Position numbers and translations under genes: made by a program
Notes under the pieces: generated by a model
The model's database searches: none
Told to the model about the DNA's origin: nothing
Seen by the model: only the letters and a program-made list of their open reading frames with translations
Shown here: piece by piece, positions 34,876 to 42,576 of the stretch
Layout of the letters: each line of letters opens with the position of its first letter
How positions within the stretch are numbered: position 1 is the stretch's first letter
Assembly (NCBI GenBank): GCA_910579615.1
Contig: CAJTUA010000006.1
Span: forward strand, 124,001 to 188,000
Direction of reading: 5' to 3'
DNA: 64,000 nucleotides
From: an uncultured Lachnospiraceae bacterium
Lineage (GTDB): Bacteria > Bacillota > Clostridia > Lachnospirales > Lachnospiraceae

Positions 34876-36537
34876 TCAATCCTCCAAAAACTCCTCCACC
34901 CCCGCAACAATCCCGGCAACAATCTTGTCCTGATACCCCTCTGTCGCCATCAGCAAATCCTCCGTCTTATTCGTCATATAGCCCATTTCCACAATCGTAA
35001 CCGGAACCTGGCACCAGTTAATCCCGCTCATCGTATCCGTCTCCCAGACCCCTTTGCTCTTTGCCCCCGTCTCAGACAGCATCCCCTCCAGAATGCAGTC
35101 CGAAAGAAAACGGCTCTCGTCATGCCACTCGCCGCAATACGGGTTGTTTGGTGTCTGGCAGATTGTCATCATCCCCTGCGCGCCCGCATCCTCCGAACCG
35201 TTGGCGTGGATACGGATAAAAGCGTTCGCCCCAATCCCGTTCGCGATTGCCGCCCGCTCCGAATTGCTGATATCCACTTTGTTTGTCTCGCGCACCATCA
35301 CCACATTGTAACCTTTTTTCAGCAATGCATCCCGCAGCTTGATGGAAACGGCGAGGTTTAGCTTATATTCCGGGATACCCGAAAAGCTGCCCTGCGTTCC
35401 GGAAGAAACCTTCGCCTTCTGCTCGGATGCCCCCGGACCTACCGCCTCCTTGTCATAATTTCCCTTTTCCTGATGCCCCGCGTCAATCACAATCCACGCG
35501 GCATCCGAATCCACCTCGTAATAGACCCCCAAACCGGATGCCCCAACCGTACCGCTTGGCTTGTCCGCCTTGGCCGTGGTCTCCTCCGAACCAGAATCCC
35601 CGGATGTGCCGGAGCTTCCCGCCGTACCCGAATCTTCGGACGCGCCGGAACTCCCCGTCTGCTCTCCTGCTTCCTCCAGATACTGCGCGTACATATATGC
35701 CACTTTCCCCTTATACTCCACCTGGTACCACTCCCCAATGCTCCCTGTACAGACCACCGTCTCGCCCGCCGGAAGCAGCGTCCGAATTGCTGCATCCAAT
35801 GACGGCTGTGTCCTCACATTCACCCGCCCGGTGGTCACCATCTCCTTCGGCTCAAAGGACTTTACCTGTGACGCGTCAAACGCCGCACCGGACGTTCCCG
35901 GCTCTCCTGCCGTGTCCGAGTTTCCCGCACCTGCTGCCTTTTCCCCAAGATACTCCGCGAACATATATGCAGTCTTCCCCTCATACTCCACCTGGTACCA
36001 TTCCCCGGTGCTCCCCGTACAAATCACCGATTTGCCCGCCGGAAGCAATGTCAGAATTTCTCCGTCCATCGACGGCAGCGTCCTCACGTTCACCCGCGCA
36101 ACCGTTACCATCTCCTTCGGCTCAAAGGGCTTAACCTGTGCCGCGTCAGTTCCCGTGCCAGTGGAGGAAGCAGGATTTTTCTCCCCCGATGTGTCACCTT
36201 CCCCGGACGGTTCCGCGCCATCCTCACCTCCTGGTGCGCCATCTTCACCGGATGAACCCATTCCATCCGGTTCCCCCGGCAAACCCGTTCCGCCCGATGT
36301 GCCAACATCGCCGAAAATGCCCGTCCCGTCAGAGGAACCGCTTCCGTCAATTCCGCCCGATGTGCCGGAATCCCCGGACAAATTCCCATCCTGCGCATCA
36401 TCCCCTGTTGGTTCATCCTGTGCCGCCGCCGTCGGTGTCAGCCCATCCTGCGCACCTTCCTTCTCCTTTCCGCATCCAGAACAAACACAGAGAAACGCAG
36501 CCGCAGCCAACCATATCCCATACCGAAACTTCCTCAT
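34876..36537 (-). CDS. N-acetylmuramoyl-L-alanine amidase lipoprotein with two SH3b domains
   Basis: 553 residues. Signal peptide with lipobox CSGC; a Gly/Ser/Thr-rich low-complexity linker (about 35-145); two bacterial SH3 domains (about 150-210 and 230-290) with matching RVNVRT.PS.D and GEWYQVEY motifs; another linker; and an Amidase_3 domain (about 350-553). Zinc/catalytic residues appear in IDAGHQ, the Glu in PEYKLNLAVS, IRIHANGSE and IVEMGYMTN. It cuts the amide between muramic acid and the stem peptide outside the cell. AGGGGG before ATG 36537 sets the start. A small membrane protein gene lies directly upstream in the same unit. Confidence 0.9.
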   Translation of the reverse strand: MRKFRYGIWLAAAAFLCVCSGCGKEKEGAQDGLTPTAAAQDEPTGDDAQDGNLSGDSGTSGGIDGSGSSDGTGIFGDVGTSGGTGLPGEPDGMGSSGEDGAPGGEDGAEPSGEGDTSGEKNPASSTGTGTDAAQVKPFEPKEMVTVARVNVRTLPSMDGEILTLLPAGKSVICTGSTGEWYQVEYEGKTAYMFAEYLGEKAAGAGNSDTAGEPGTSGAAFDASQVKSFEPKEMVTTGRVNVRTQPSLDAAIRTLLPAGETVVCTGSIGEWYQVEYKGKVAYMYAQYLEEAGEQTGSSGASEDSGTAGSSGTSGDSGSEETTAKADKPSGTVGASGLGVYYEVDSDAAWIVIDAGHQEKGNYDKEAVGPGASEQKAKVSSGTQGSFSGIPEYKLNLAVSIKLRDALLKKGYNVVMVRETNKVDISNSERAAIANGIGANAFIRIHANGSEDAGAQGMMTICQTPNNPYCGEWHDESRFLSDCILEGMLSETGAKSKGVWETDTMSGINWCQVPVTIVEMGYMTNKTEDLLMATEGYQDKIVAGIVAGVEEFLED

Positions 36538-36592
36538 TTTTCTTCCCCCTTCTCGCCAAAGCATTTCACCAAATTCCACACCCCGAAAACGT

Positions 36593-36823
36593 TTATTTCC
36601 TCTTCCAGATTTTCCCCACAATGCGCACCACCATCATCACCGTCGCCGCGGCAAGCGCATAGACGGCAACATCCCGCAGCGTCCAGCTCATCGCTTTAAT
36701 AAAACGGTAAAGCACAAAGTGCACAATCAGCAGCATAATAAAGCAATATGCATAATAGAGCACATAAATAAAAAGATTCCATACAACTTCCTTGACAATA
36801 TCCCGCGGTTTATACTCGTGCAT
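36593..36823 (-). CDS. Small integral membrane protein
   Basis: 76 residues: an N-terminal hydrophilic stretch, then hydrophobic segments at about 15-42 (VVWNLFIYVLYYAYCFIMLL) and 50-70, and a basic tail KIWKRK. GGAGG five bases before ATG 36823 supports this start rather than one four codons upstream. It precedes the amidase gene by about 55 bp on the same strand. No family was recognised; a role in envelope growth beside the amidase is a guess. Confidence 0.7.
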   Translation of the reverse strand: MHEYKPRDIVKEVVWNLFIYVLYYAYCFIMLLIVHFVLYRFIKAMSWTLRDVAVYALAAATVMMVVRIVGKIWKRK

Positions 36824-36967
36824 TCCATCCTCCAATCCAAAACTTCACAATTCCTGCCTGCTACTCCCGCCAATCTTCCTTTCTATTATAACGGATTCCC
36901 CTTCTTCCGACAACCAGAAATTTTAAGATTTCATTTCCCCTTCCCAACCCGCACCATGCACCGCCGC

Positions 36968-37009
36968 AAAAAAATCCGGGAACCCATGCAGGTTTGTTCC
37001 CGGATTTTT
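36968..37009 (-). terminator. Terminator of the sigma factor / ABC operon
   Basis: ATCCGGGAAC (36974-36983) and GTTCCCGGAT (36996-37005) pair perfectly, flanked by A and T tracts, just past the permease stop at 37053. Confidence 0.88.
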
Positions 37010-37052
37010 CCATTTCATGCCGCCTATTTTTTAATTAGAGAAGTTTCTCCCG

Positions 37053-38261
37053 TTATCTTCCGCTTACCTGGTAATTTCTGTAAACCCGTTTTCCCAGGAA
37101 CACAATTCCCACGCCGCAAATCCCATAAAATATCGGAACCACCTGCCACGAAACCAAATAGTGCCCAAAGCCCCCAAACGTCCGCACATCAAACACATTC
37201 CTCAGGGAAAGAAACGCCGTCGGCAGCCAATCCCAAATCTGTGCAAGTACCCGGTACTGCCTCGGAATAAAAACCAGCATCCCGGCAATCACAAACCCAA
37301 ACACAATCGCTAACGCCGCGATGCCGCTTTTGAGCCGCTCTGACACGACCATAACAATGATGCTCATCAAAACGCTGGTAAGGCACAGAATGCCGCCCAC
37401 AATCAGGCACGCTTTCCCCAATGTCAGCGGATAAGGATACAGCGGAAGCACAAACTGTATTTCCACTCCAAACCCTTCCACCCCATTCCTGCCAAATGTA
37501 AACAGCAGTTCAATCGCCAGTGCCACGAGCGAATAAACGATGGCGACACTACTTCCTGCCAGTATTTTCGCCCAGTATACCATATCCTTCCCCTTCGCAC
37601 TTGTCAGCAGCAGCTGGTCTGTCCGCTTTGTATGCTCCCCGGCAAATACCCCGGACAAGCTGACGGAAACAAACAGTATGACCCACATCCCCAATTCCCC
37701 GAAATGGAGCAAATATACAATATACCCGTCGCTGTACTCCCAAACCGCTGGCAGCACAAGTGCCCCGTTTTTCTCCTGCCAAAATTCCTTCTCCCCGTCC
37801 GAAAGAAACTGTTCTTCCCACGCCGCTTCCATCCGTTTTTCCCGCACTGCGTAAAGCTGCCGTTCATCCGGCTCCCATTCTAGCACCTCCTGCTCCCTCA
37901 TATCCATCCAATCCCGGACAAGATTGAAAATACATGCATATGGCCGGGCGTATTTTTCATATTCCTCCGTTATGCCGTAAACCCCTGTCTTATCCGGTAT
38001 TTTCGCAAACCCTTCCGCCATCTCATCAAGCAGTTCCTGGTCAATCGCCCTGCCGGAGAGCGCCTTTTTGTATCCGCGTTCCACCACATTCCTGTGATGG
38101 TATGTATCCACCGCCTTCCCCGCCACATAGTAAGTTCCTGTCTCCGAAAGAATTTCCTGCGCCAAAAGCAGGGCGAGGAAAGCAAAAAACGCGACCCACA
38201 CCAGTTTCTTACACAAAATTTTCTTAATTTCATAGCGGTAAAGTGTTCCCATATGGCTCAT
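37053..38261 (-). CDS. ABC-2 type membrane permease
   Basis: About 402 residues. One membrane segment near the N-terminus (about 20-40) is followed by a large extracellular loop (about 45-175) and five to six more segments to the end, the plan of many ABC-2 exporter permeases. ATG 38261 with AGGAGG is preferred; a GTG two codons upstream is possible. It overlaps the ATPase gene by about 30 bp. Substrate unknown. Confidence 0.82.
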   Translation of the reverse strand: MSHMGTLYRYEIKKILCKKLVWVAFFAFLALLLAQEILSETGTYYVAGKAVDTYHHRNVVERGYKKALSGRAIDQELLDEMAEGFAKIPDKTGVYGITEEYEKYARPYACIFNLVRDWMDMREQEVLEWEPDERQLYAVREKRMEAAWEEQFLSDGEKEFWQEKNGALVLPAVWEYSDGYIVYLLHFGELGMWVILFVSVSLSGVFAGEHTKRTDQLLLTSAKGKDMVYWAKILAGSSVAIVYSLVALAIELLFTFGRNGVEGFGVEIQFVLPLYPYPLTLGKACLIVGGILCLTSVLMSIIVMVVSERLKSGIAALAIVFGFVIAGMLVFIPRQYRVLAQIWDWLPTAFLSLRNVFDVRTFGGFGHYLVSWQVVPIFYGICGVGIVFLGKRVYRNYQVSGR

Positions 38262-38958
38262 TTTCACGCTCCTCCTCGATTTTTTTCAGATAAAATTCTT
38301 CCAGTCCTCCCTCTTCTTCCCATTGTCCCTGATAGACAAACCTCCCCTTTTTCATAATCATCACGCCGTCCGCAATATGTTCAATATCTGAAACAATATG
38401 CGTTGACAGCAGGACAATGCTCTTTTTGCCAACTGCCTCAATCAGCTTGCGGAAACGCACCCGCTCCTTTGGGTCAAGCCCTGCGGTCGGCTCATCTAAC
38501 AAAAGAAGCTGCGGCTCATTTAACAGCGCCTGCGCAATCCCAAGCCGCTGTTTCATCCCACCGGAAAACGTCCTGATTTTTTTGCGGCGCACCTCCTGCA
38601 AGCCCACAAACTCCAGCAATTCCTGGGTTTTGTTCTTTGCCTCTTGTTTTGCAAGCCCTTTTAACGCGGCAATGTAGAGCAGGAAATCGGTTGCCGAAAA
38701 TTCCGGATAATAGCCAAAATCCTGTGGGAGATAGCCAAGAACTGCGCGGTAAGCCTCCTCCTCCACATCTATCCCATCCAATGTGACCGTGCCTCCGGTC
38801 GGTCTTAAGATGCCGCAGACCATGCGCATCAGCGTCGTCTTCCCCGCACCGTTTTCCCCGAGCAGACCATACACGCCCGGGTGCAGCACCGTGCAGACCC
38901 GGTCCACCGCAATCTTATTCTTATATTGCTTTGTCAAGCGGTCGATGACAAGTTCCAT
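38230..38958 (-). CDS. ABC transporter ATP-binding protein
   Basis: 242 residues with Walker A GENGAGKTT (about 36), Q-loop YLPQDFGYYPEF, signature TFSGGMKQRLGIAQ, Walker B LLLLDEPTAGLDP and H-loop STHIV. It pairs with the overlapping permease to form an exporter. AGGAGG before ATG 38958 lies immediately after a palindromic intercistronic repeat. The operon order is sigma factor, membrane protein, ATPase, permease. Confidence 0.93.
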   Translation of the reverse strand: MELVIDRLTKQYKNKIAVDRVCTVLHPGVYGLLGENGAGKTTLMRMVCGILRPTGGTVTLDGIDVEEEAYRAVLGYLPQDFGYYPEFSATDFLLYIAALKGLAKQEAKNKTQELLEFVGLQEVRRKKIRTFSGGMKQRLGIAQALLNEPQLLLLDEPTAGLDPKERVRFRKLIEAVGKKSIVLLSTHIVSDIEHIADGVMIMKKGRFVYQGQWEEEGGLEEFYLKKIEEERENEPYGNTLPL

Positions 38959-38976
38959 AGGTATCCTCCTATTTAA

Positions 38977-39080
38977 GTTCCGCATATGCCCTCCCCGCCC
39001 CCTTATCTGGCAGTGCAATTTTTGTCCGTTCCTCTCCCAAAAATTCCTCTGCGGGGGCTGTGCGGGCATATGCTGTTTTT
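38977..39080 (-). repeat. Single palindromic intercistronic repeat upstream of the ABC ATPase gene
   Basis: A 104-bp unit from GTTCCGCATATGCCC to GGGCATATGCTGTTTTT, with inner arms CAATTTTTG/CAAAAATT. It sits between the membrane protein gene and the ATPase gene and leads on the coding strand into GCGGAACTTAAATAGGAGG. Same family and orientation as the glnA, pyrI and araA loci. Confidence 0.88.
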
Positions 39081-39819
39081 AAGCGGCGCGTATTCCCTCC
39101 CGCGCCTGTCTGACTATATATGCATACTGTTTTATGATTCCTGCGGTCAGCAGTACGCCACACACAATCCACCATCCCATGACATCTGCCCTGAAAATCC
39201 AGGCACTCTCCTGCCTTACAGAATAGGAGCCAAAGCTGACACATACCGCAGCCACCCCGCACAAGTACATCCCTTCCCGCCCCCTGATTCTGCGCACGAT
39301 ACAAGTCCCGCTGTAAGTTGTCAGCAAAAAAGGCAGCACCATGTACACCCCTGCCTGTATCGGTTCCATCGGATTGTTCCGCATCCCGAGCGGCAAAAGC
39401 AGGCAGAGAAGCAGCAGATTTTCCGCCCCAAGAATCCCAAGCCGCGCCAGGACAACACTTTTGAGGGAAAAGCGGGTTGCCATCTCAATCTCTGCCATCC
39501 CATAATTTTCCGACCTGGCACTCTCCGCCACGGCGACAAGTGCCAGAAACGGGGTAAGCGCCGCAATTTCCCAGAGCATATCTTCTGACAGCACGACCGC
39601 CCCCATCATTGCCGTAAGGAAAACCAGTGCGGAAACCGCCCATACCCACCCACGGATGTATCCCGCCTGTGTGAGGACAAATTCAGCAAGCGTTATTTCA
39701 AAAGGCGGCGCTTTATCACGCTTTGTCCCGGAAGACAGCCCTTCCAAAAACTTCTCCTTGCGCATAGGCGGCGGCGCTTCAAACGCTTTCTTCAGCTCAT
39801 TTTTCCATTTCCGTCTCAT
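39079..39819 (-). CDS. Membrane protein co-encoded with an ECF sigma factor
   Basis: 246 residues: a cytoplasmic part of about 65 residues and then about six membrane segments (GWVWAVSALVFLTAMMGAVV and others). Its start overlaps the sigma-factor gene by about 20 bp, the usual position of an anti-sigma factor, but no zinc-binding HxxxCxxC motif is visible. AAGGAGGGG before ATG 39819 supports the start. It may sense the signal for the sigma factor or be a part of the exporter. Confidence 0.65.
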   Translation of the reverse strand: MRRKWKNELKKAFEAPPPMRKEKFLEGLSSGTKRDKAPPFEITLAEFVLTQAGYIRGWVWAVSALVFLTAMMGAVVLSEDMLWEIAALTPFLALVAVAESARSENYGMAEIEMATRFSLKSVVLARLGILGAENLLLLCLLLPLGMRNNPMEPIQAGVYMVLPFLLTTYSGTCIVRRIRGREGMYLCGVAAVCVSFGSYSVRQESAWIFRADVMGWWIVCGVLLTAGIIKQYAYIVRQAREGIRAA

Positions 39820-40321
39820 AAATCCCCTCCTTGCGAAGCCCGCCCTTAAATTTCTTCGCCGCGGCAAGCAATTTCCGTCGCACCGAAAACCGCGAAATGC
39901 CAAACATCCCCGCAAGCACCGATACTGGGAGCTCATTCACATGGCGCAGCAGCAAAAATTCCGCCTCCTCTGCTTCCAGTGCCGCCAATGCCTTCCTCAC
40001 CGCAATCCCCGTCAGAATCTGTTCTTCCTGCAAATCCTGCACCCCGCGCGCCATCTGCCCGGACATTTCAGAAACCAGATTTTCTTTCCATGCCTGCTGT
40101 GGCAGTAACAAAACATCCCCCCTGCGGTATTCGTCCACACACAGATTCCTCGCAATCGTATACAAGCATCTCAGTGCCTGTTCCGCCGTTTCACAATTGT
40201 AATGCTCAAAATAGCGCAGGAAGGTTTCCTGTGTAATGTCCTCTGCAGTTTCACGGCTTTTCAATTTAAAATAGCAGTAACGGTAAATACTGTCATATTG
40301 CCCTGTGACATCTGCAGGCAT
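39797..40321 (-). CDS. ECF-type RNA polymerase sigma factor
   Basis: 174 residues. Region 2 (about 10-75) contains ETAEDITQETFLRYF and CVDEYRRGD; region 4 (about 115-165) contains AEFLLLRHVNELPVSVLAGMFGISRFSVRRKL. I chose ATG 40321, preceded by AAGGGGG, over an ATG 21 codons upstream, because it fits the family length. First gene of the operon with a membrane protein and ABC exporter, so it probably drives its own operon in response to envelope stress or an antimicrobial. Confidence 0.87.
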   Translation of the reverse strand: MPADVTGQYDSIYRYCYFKLKSRETAEDITQETFLRYFEHYNCETAEQALRCLYTIARNLCVDEYRRGDVLLLPQQAWKENLVSEMSGQMARGVQDLQEEQILTGIAVRKALAALEAEEAEFLLLRHVNELPVSVLAGMFGISRFSVRRKLLAAAKKFKGGLRKEGIYETEMEK

Positions 40322-40481
40322 CCCTTGCACCCCCTTCCACTTTGTATAACGTTCAGGAACAGGAAAATGTGCGGGAAGATACATAATTTTTTCTTTTCTT
40401 CCGGTCTTCTCCCCTGACACCTAAAAAACACCCGCCTTATACTCCTTTCCTCCGCCCCAAATGCCCTTCCGCGCTTCTTTA

Positions 40482-41684
40482 CTACTCCGCCGCCTTAAAA
40501 TTATACACTGGCCGCACCCTCTCCACAATCTGGACGGTCGGTTCAATCTGCGCTACAATCTCCTCCATGCTTTTGTACGCCATCGGCGACTCATCCAAAG
40601 TATCCGGCACAACACATGTCGTATAGATTCCTTCCATCTGCGCGCGGTACTGCTCCATCGAAAGCGAACCAAACGCCTTCCTGCGGCTCATCAGCCGCCC
40701 TGCCCCGTGCGGCGCGGAACAATTCCACTCCTCATTGCCCTTGCCAAGACAAATCAAACTCCCATCCCGCATGTTAATTGGAATCAACAGCTTCTCCCCC
40801 ACCTTTGCCGAGACGGAACCTTTCCTTAAAATCATTGCGTCCGTGTCAATATAATTGTGTATGGTCGTAAATTCCTCCACCTGCGTAAATCCCATTCCGG
40901 AAACCATGACCTCCATCATCGCTTTGCGGTTTAACACCGCAAATTTCTGGACAATACGCATATCATGGATGTAGTCCTCAAACAGTTTTCCCTCGACATA
41001 GACCAAATCCTTCGGAATCCCGATGTTATGTTCTCTTTTCAGTGCCTGTACCGTGGGTTCGATTTCCTGGAACCGCCCCTCTTCCTTCAGCTTCGCAATC
41101 AGGCTGCCAATCTGGTGGTACGCACCGCCCCACATGGCAAGCCGTCCCTGCTCCTGGTAATACTCCGCGACCTCCACGCCAAGGTGGCGGCTTCCGGAAT
41201 GCACGACAAGATAGAGCTCCCCATTCCCTCCGCGGTCCACCTCAATAAAATGATTGCCCCCGCCCAGGGTTCCAATGCTTTTGCGGGCGTGCCCAAGATG
41301 GACGAAATCCGCGCATCTTAACGCCCCCAAATCAATTTCCTCATTCAGCACATGCGCTTCTTCCCTGACATTCCGCCCACACGGGATTTCTGCGTGCACC
41401 AGCGCGTCCAGTTTTGCAAAATCAATTTCCCGCTCCGCGATTTTTACAGTCTCCATGCCACAGCCAATATCGACACCGACCATGCCCGGAACCAATTTAT
41501 CCGCAATGGTCATCGTTGTTCCGATGGTGCAGCCCTTCCCGGCATGGACATCCGGCATAATCCGGATTTTACAGCCACGAAATGCCTCCTGGTCACACAC
41601 TGCGCGAATCTGCTCTGCTGCCTGCTCCTCCAATCCCGTGCAGTAGCACAACGCGCGGTTATACTTTCCTACAATCTCAATCAT
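40482..41684 (-). CDS. rtcB: RNA ligase RtcB
   Basis: GTP- and Mn2+-dependent ligase that joins 2',3'-cyclic phosphate or 3'-phosphate RNA ends to 5'-OH ends. Motifs: DVHAGKGCTIGTT, GVDIGCGM (metal Cys), GGGNHFIE, HSGSRHLG (metal His), and SAPHGAGRLMSR, in which the His is the guanylylated nucleophile. Length 400 residues, complete. AAGGGG before ATG 41684 gives the start. No rtcA or archease gene is adjacent. Its 5' end faces the mini-ORF array about 290 bp away. Confidence 0.95.
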   Translation of the reverse strand: MIEIVGKYNRALCYCTGLEEQAAEQIRAVCDQEAFRGCKIRIMPDVHAGKGCTIGTTMTIADKLVPGMVGVDIGCGMETVKIAEREIDFAKLDALVHAEIPCGRNVREEAHVLNEEIDLGALRCADFVHLGHARKSIGTLGGGNHFIEVDRGGNGELYLVVHSGSRHLGVEVAEYYQEQGRLAMWGGAYHQIGSLIAKLKEEGRFQEIEPTVQALKREHNIGIPKDLVYVEGKLFEDYIHDMRIVQKFAVLNRKAMMEVMVSGMGFTQVEEFTTIHNYIDTDAMILRKGSVSAKVGEKLLIPINMRDGSLICLGKGNEEWNCSAPHGAGRLMSRRKAFGSLSMEQYRAQMEGIYTTCVVPDTLDESPMAYKSMEEIVAQIEPTVQIVERVRPVYNFKAAE

Positions 41685-41972
41685 AATCTCATACCCCTTC
41701 CTTCTATATTTATTGGCTCATCCAAAAACAACCTAGCTTTAAATCTAGATTAACATACACATCACCAATCGTCACGGAAAAAAAGATGCGACATAAAACT
41801 CTTTCTTTTGCTTTACCTCACAACCTCCCCCTGGGGCAGTTCCTGTCTTCCCACAGCATCTTGCTAATTGCAAAAGCATCCCCTCTCCGCAATATTAAAC
41901 AATCAATTCTGGTCTTTCTCTTGAATTTTCTGTTAATTTATACTTTTTTTATAAATTTTCTTATTTTAGCGC

Positions 41973-42001
41973 TTGACAAATGGATTTTCATGTACTATAA
42001 T
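41973..42001 (+). promoter_or_regulatory. Perfect consensus promoter of the mini-ORF array
   Basis: TTGACA at 41973-41978, a 17-bp spacer and TATAAT at 41996-42001, preceded by an AT-rich tract like an UP element. One of the strongest-looking promoters in the window; predicted start near 42008. Confidence 0.9.
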
Positions 42002-42067
42002 AAAGCCAAGATGAACGACAAACAAACCGTTCAAAAAAAACATTCCAAGAAAGGAAGGTACGGTCCA

Positions 42068-42079
42068 ATGAAAACATAG
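42068..42079 (+). CDS. Mini-ORF 1 (Met-Lys-Thr)
   Basis: ATG AAA ACA TAG, nine bases after AGGAAGG. It uses different codons from the later copies but encodes the same tripeptide, which hints that the peptide or codon number matters. Confidence 0.4.
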   Translation: MKT

Positions 42080-42118
42080 CGTTCCACCCCATCCAATTCA
42101 AAAAGGAGGTACGGTCCA

Positions 42119-42130
42119 ATGAAGACCTGA
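42119..42130 (+). CDS. Mini-ORF 2 (Met-Lys-Thr)
   Basis: ATG AAG ACC TGA, nine bases after GGAGG. GGTC before and GACC across the codons can pair, leaving the AUG in the loop. Confidence 0.4.
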   Translation: MKT

Positions 42131-42171
42131 CGTTCTATCCCATCCAAATCAAAAAAAGGAGGTACGGTCCA

Positions 42172-42183
42172 ATGAAGACCTGA
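42172..42183 (+). CDS. Mini-ORF 3 (Met-Lys-Thr)
   Basis: ATG AAG ACC TGA, identical to mini-ORF 2 including ribosome site and potential hairpin. Confidence 0.4.
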   Translation: MKT

Positions 42184-42223
42184 CGTTCTACCCCATCCAA
42201 ATCAGAAAAGGAGGTACGGTCCA

Positions 42224-42235
42224 ACAAAGACTTAA
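42224..42235 (+). pseudogene. Degenerate mini-ORF 4 (start codon lost)
   Basis: The module keeps AAGGAGG and Lys-Thr-stop (AAG ACT TAA), but the start position reads ACA. Either this copy is decaying, or start-codon function is not needed at every module. Confidence 0.45.
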
Positions 42236-42275
42236 CGTTCTACCCCATCCAAACCAAAACAGGAGGTACAGTCCA

Positions 42276-42287
42276 ATGAAGACCTGA
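42276..42287 (+). CDS. Mini-ORF 5 (Met-Lys-Thr)
   Basis: ATG AAG ACC TGA after AGGAGG; the spacer has ACAGTCC instead of ACGGTCC. Confidence 0.4.
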   Translation: MKT

Positions 42288-42329
42288 CGTTTTACCCCAT
42301 CCGAATGAAATCAAGGAGGTTATAGTCCA

Positions 42330-42341
42330 ATGGATTCCTAA
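42330..42341 (+). CDS. Mini-ORF 6 (Met-Asp-Ser)
   Basis: ATG GAT TCC TAA after AAGGAGG. AGTCC and GGATT can pair around the start codon (one G-U pair), keeping a hairpin although the sequence differs from copies 2-5. Confidence 0.38.
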   Translation: MDS

Positions 42342-42558
42342 TCCTATTATCTGCCGGGAAAAGGACGTAAGACAGGCAGTTTTCATAGAAGCAAGCCATC
42401 GTAATCTTCATATAGATGTAACCTGAAAGCCGGAAGAACTCTTCCACCCAACCTTAAAAGCATTTCATATTTGGTAATATCCAATTCCAATAACAGCATT
42501 GATAAACCAAATGGGGCATTGTATCGAAAAACAGAATAAAACAAGGAGGTATCCTCCA

Positions 42559-42576
42559 ATGGATCAGTCAGAGTGA
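42559..42576 (+). CDS. Mini-ORF 7 (Met-Asp-Gln-Ser-Glu)
   Basis: Five codons then TGA, nine bases after AAGGAGG. The ribosome site is followed by CCTCC three bases later (GGAGGTATCCTCC), so the site can fold on itself. The terminator hairpin begins right at the stop codon. Confidence 0.38.
   Translation: MDQSE

Larger units (their letters stand above)
42047..42345 (+). repeat. Tandem 52-bp repeats carrying ribosome site, start codon and stop
   Basis: Six consecutive copies with ATG (or its mutated form) at 42068, 42119, 42172, 42224, 42276 and 42330. The most conserved core is GGAGGTACGGTCCAATGAAG followed by ACCTGACGTTCTACCCCATC; the copies are joined by A-rich linkers. A seventh, detached module begins near 42543. 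Copy 4 has ACA in place of ATG; copies 1 and 6 diverge at the edges. Confidence 0.92.

Noticed and set aside
35561..37270. 569-codon plus-strand ORF antisense to the amidase gene
   Set aside because: It is low-complexity Pro/Ser sequence caused by the Gly/Ser linkers of the amidase on the other strand and crosses a terminator.
41786..42079. 97-codon plus-strand ORF running into mini-ORF 1
   Set aside because: Most of it lies upstream of the predicted transcription start in AT-rich sequence that contains the promoter itself.
42047..42345. CRISPR-like array (52-bp period)
   Set aside because: The whole period is conserved, with no unique spacers, and the units contain SD, start and stop codons.
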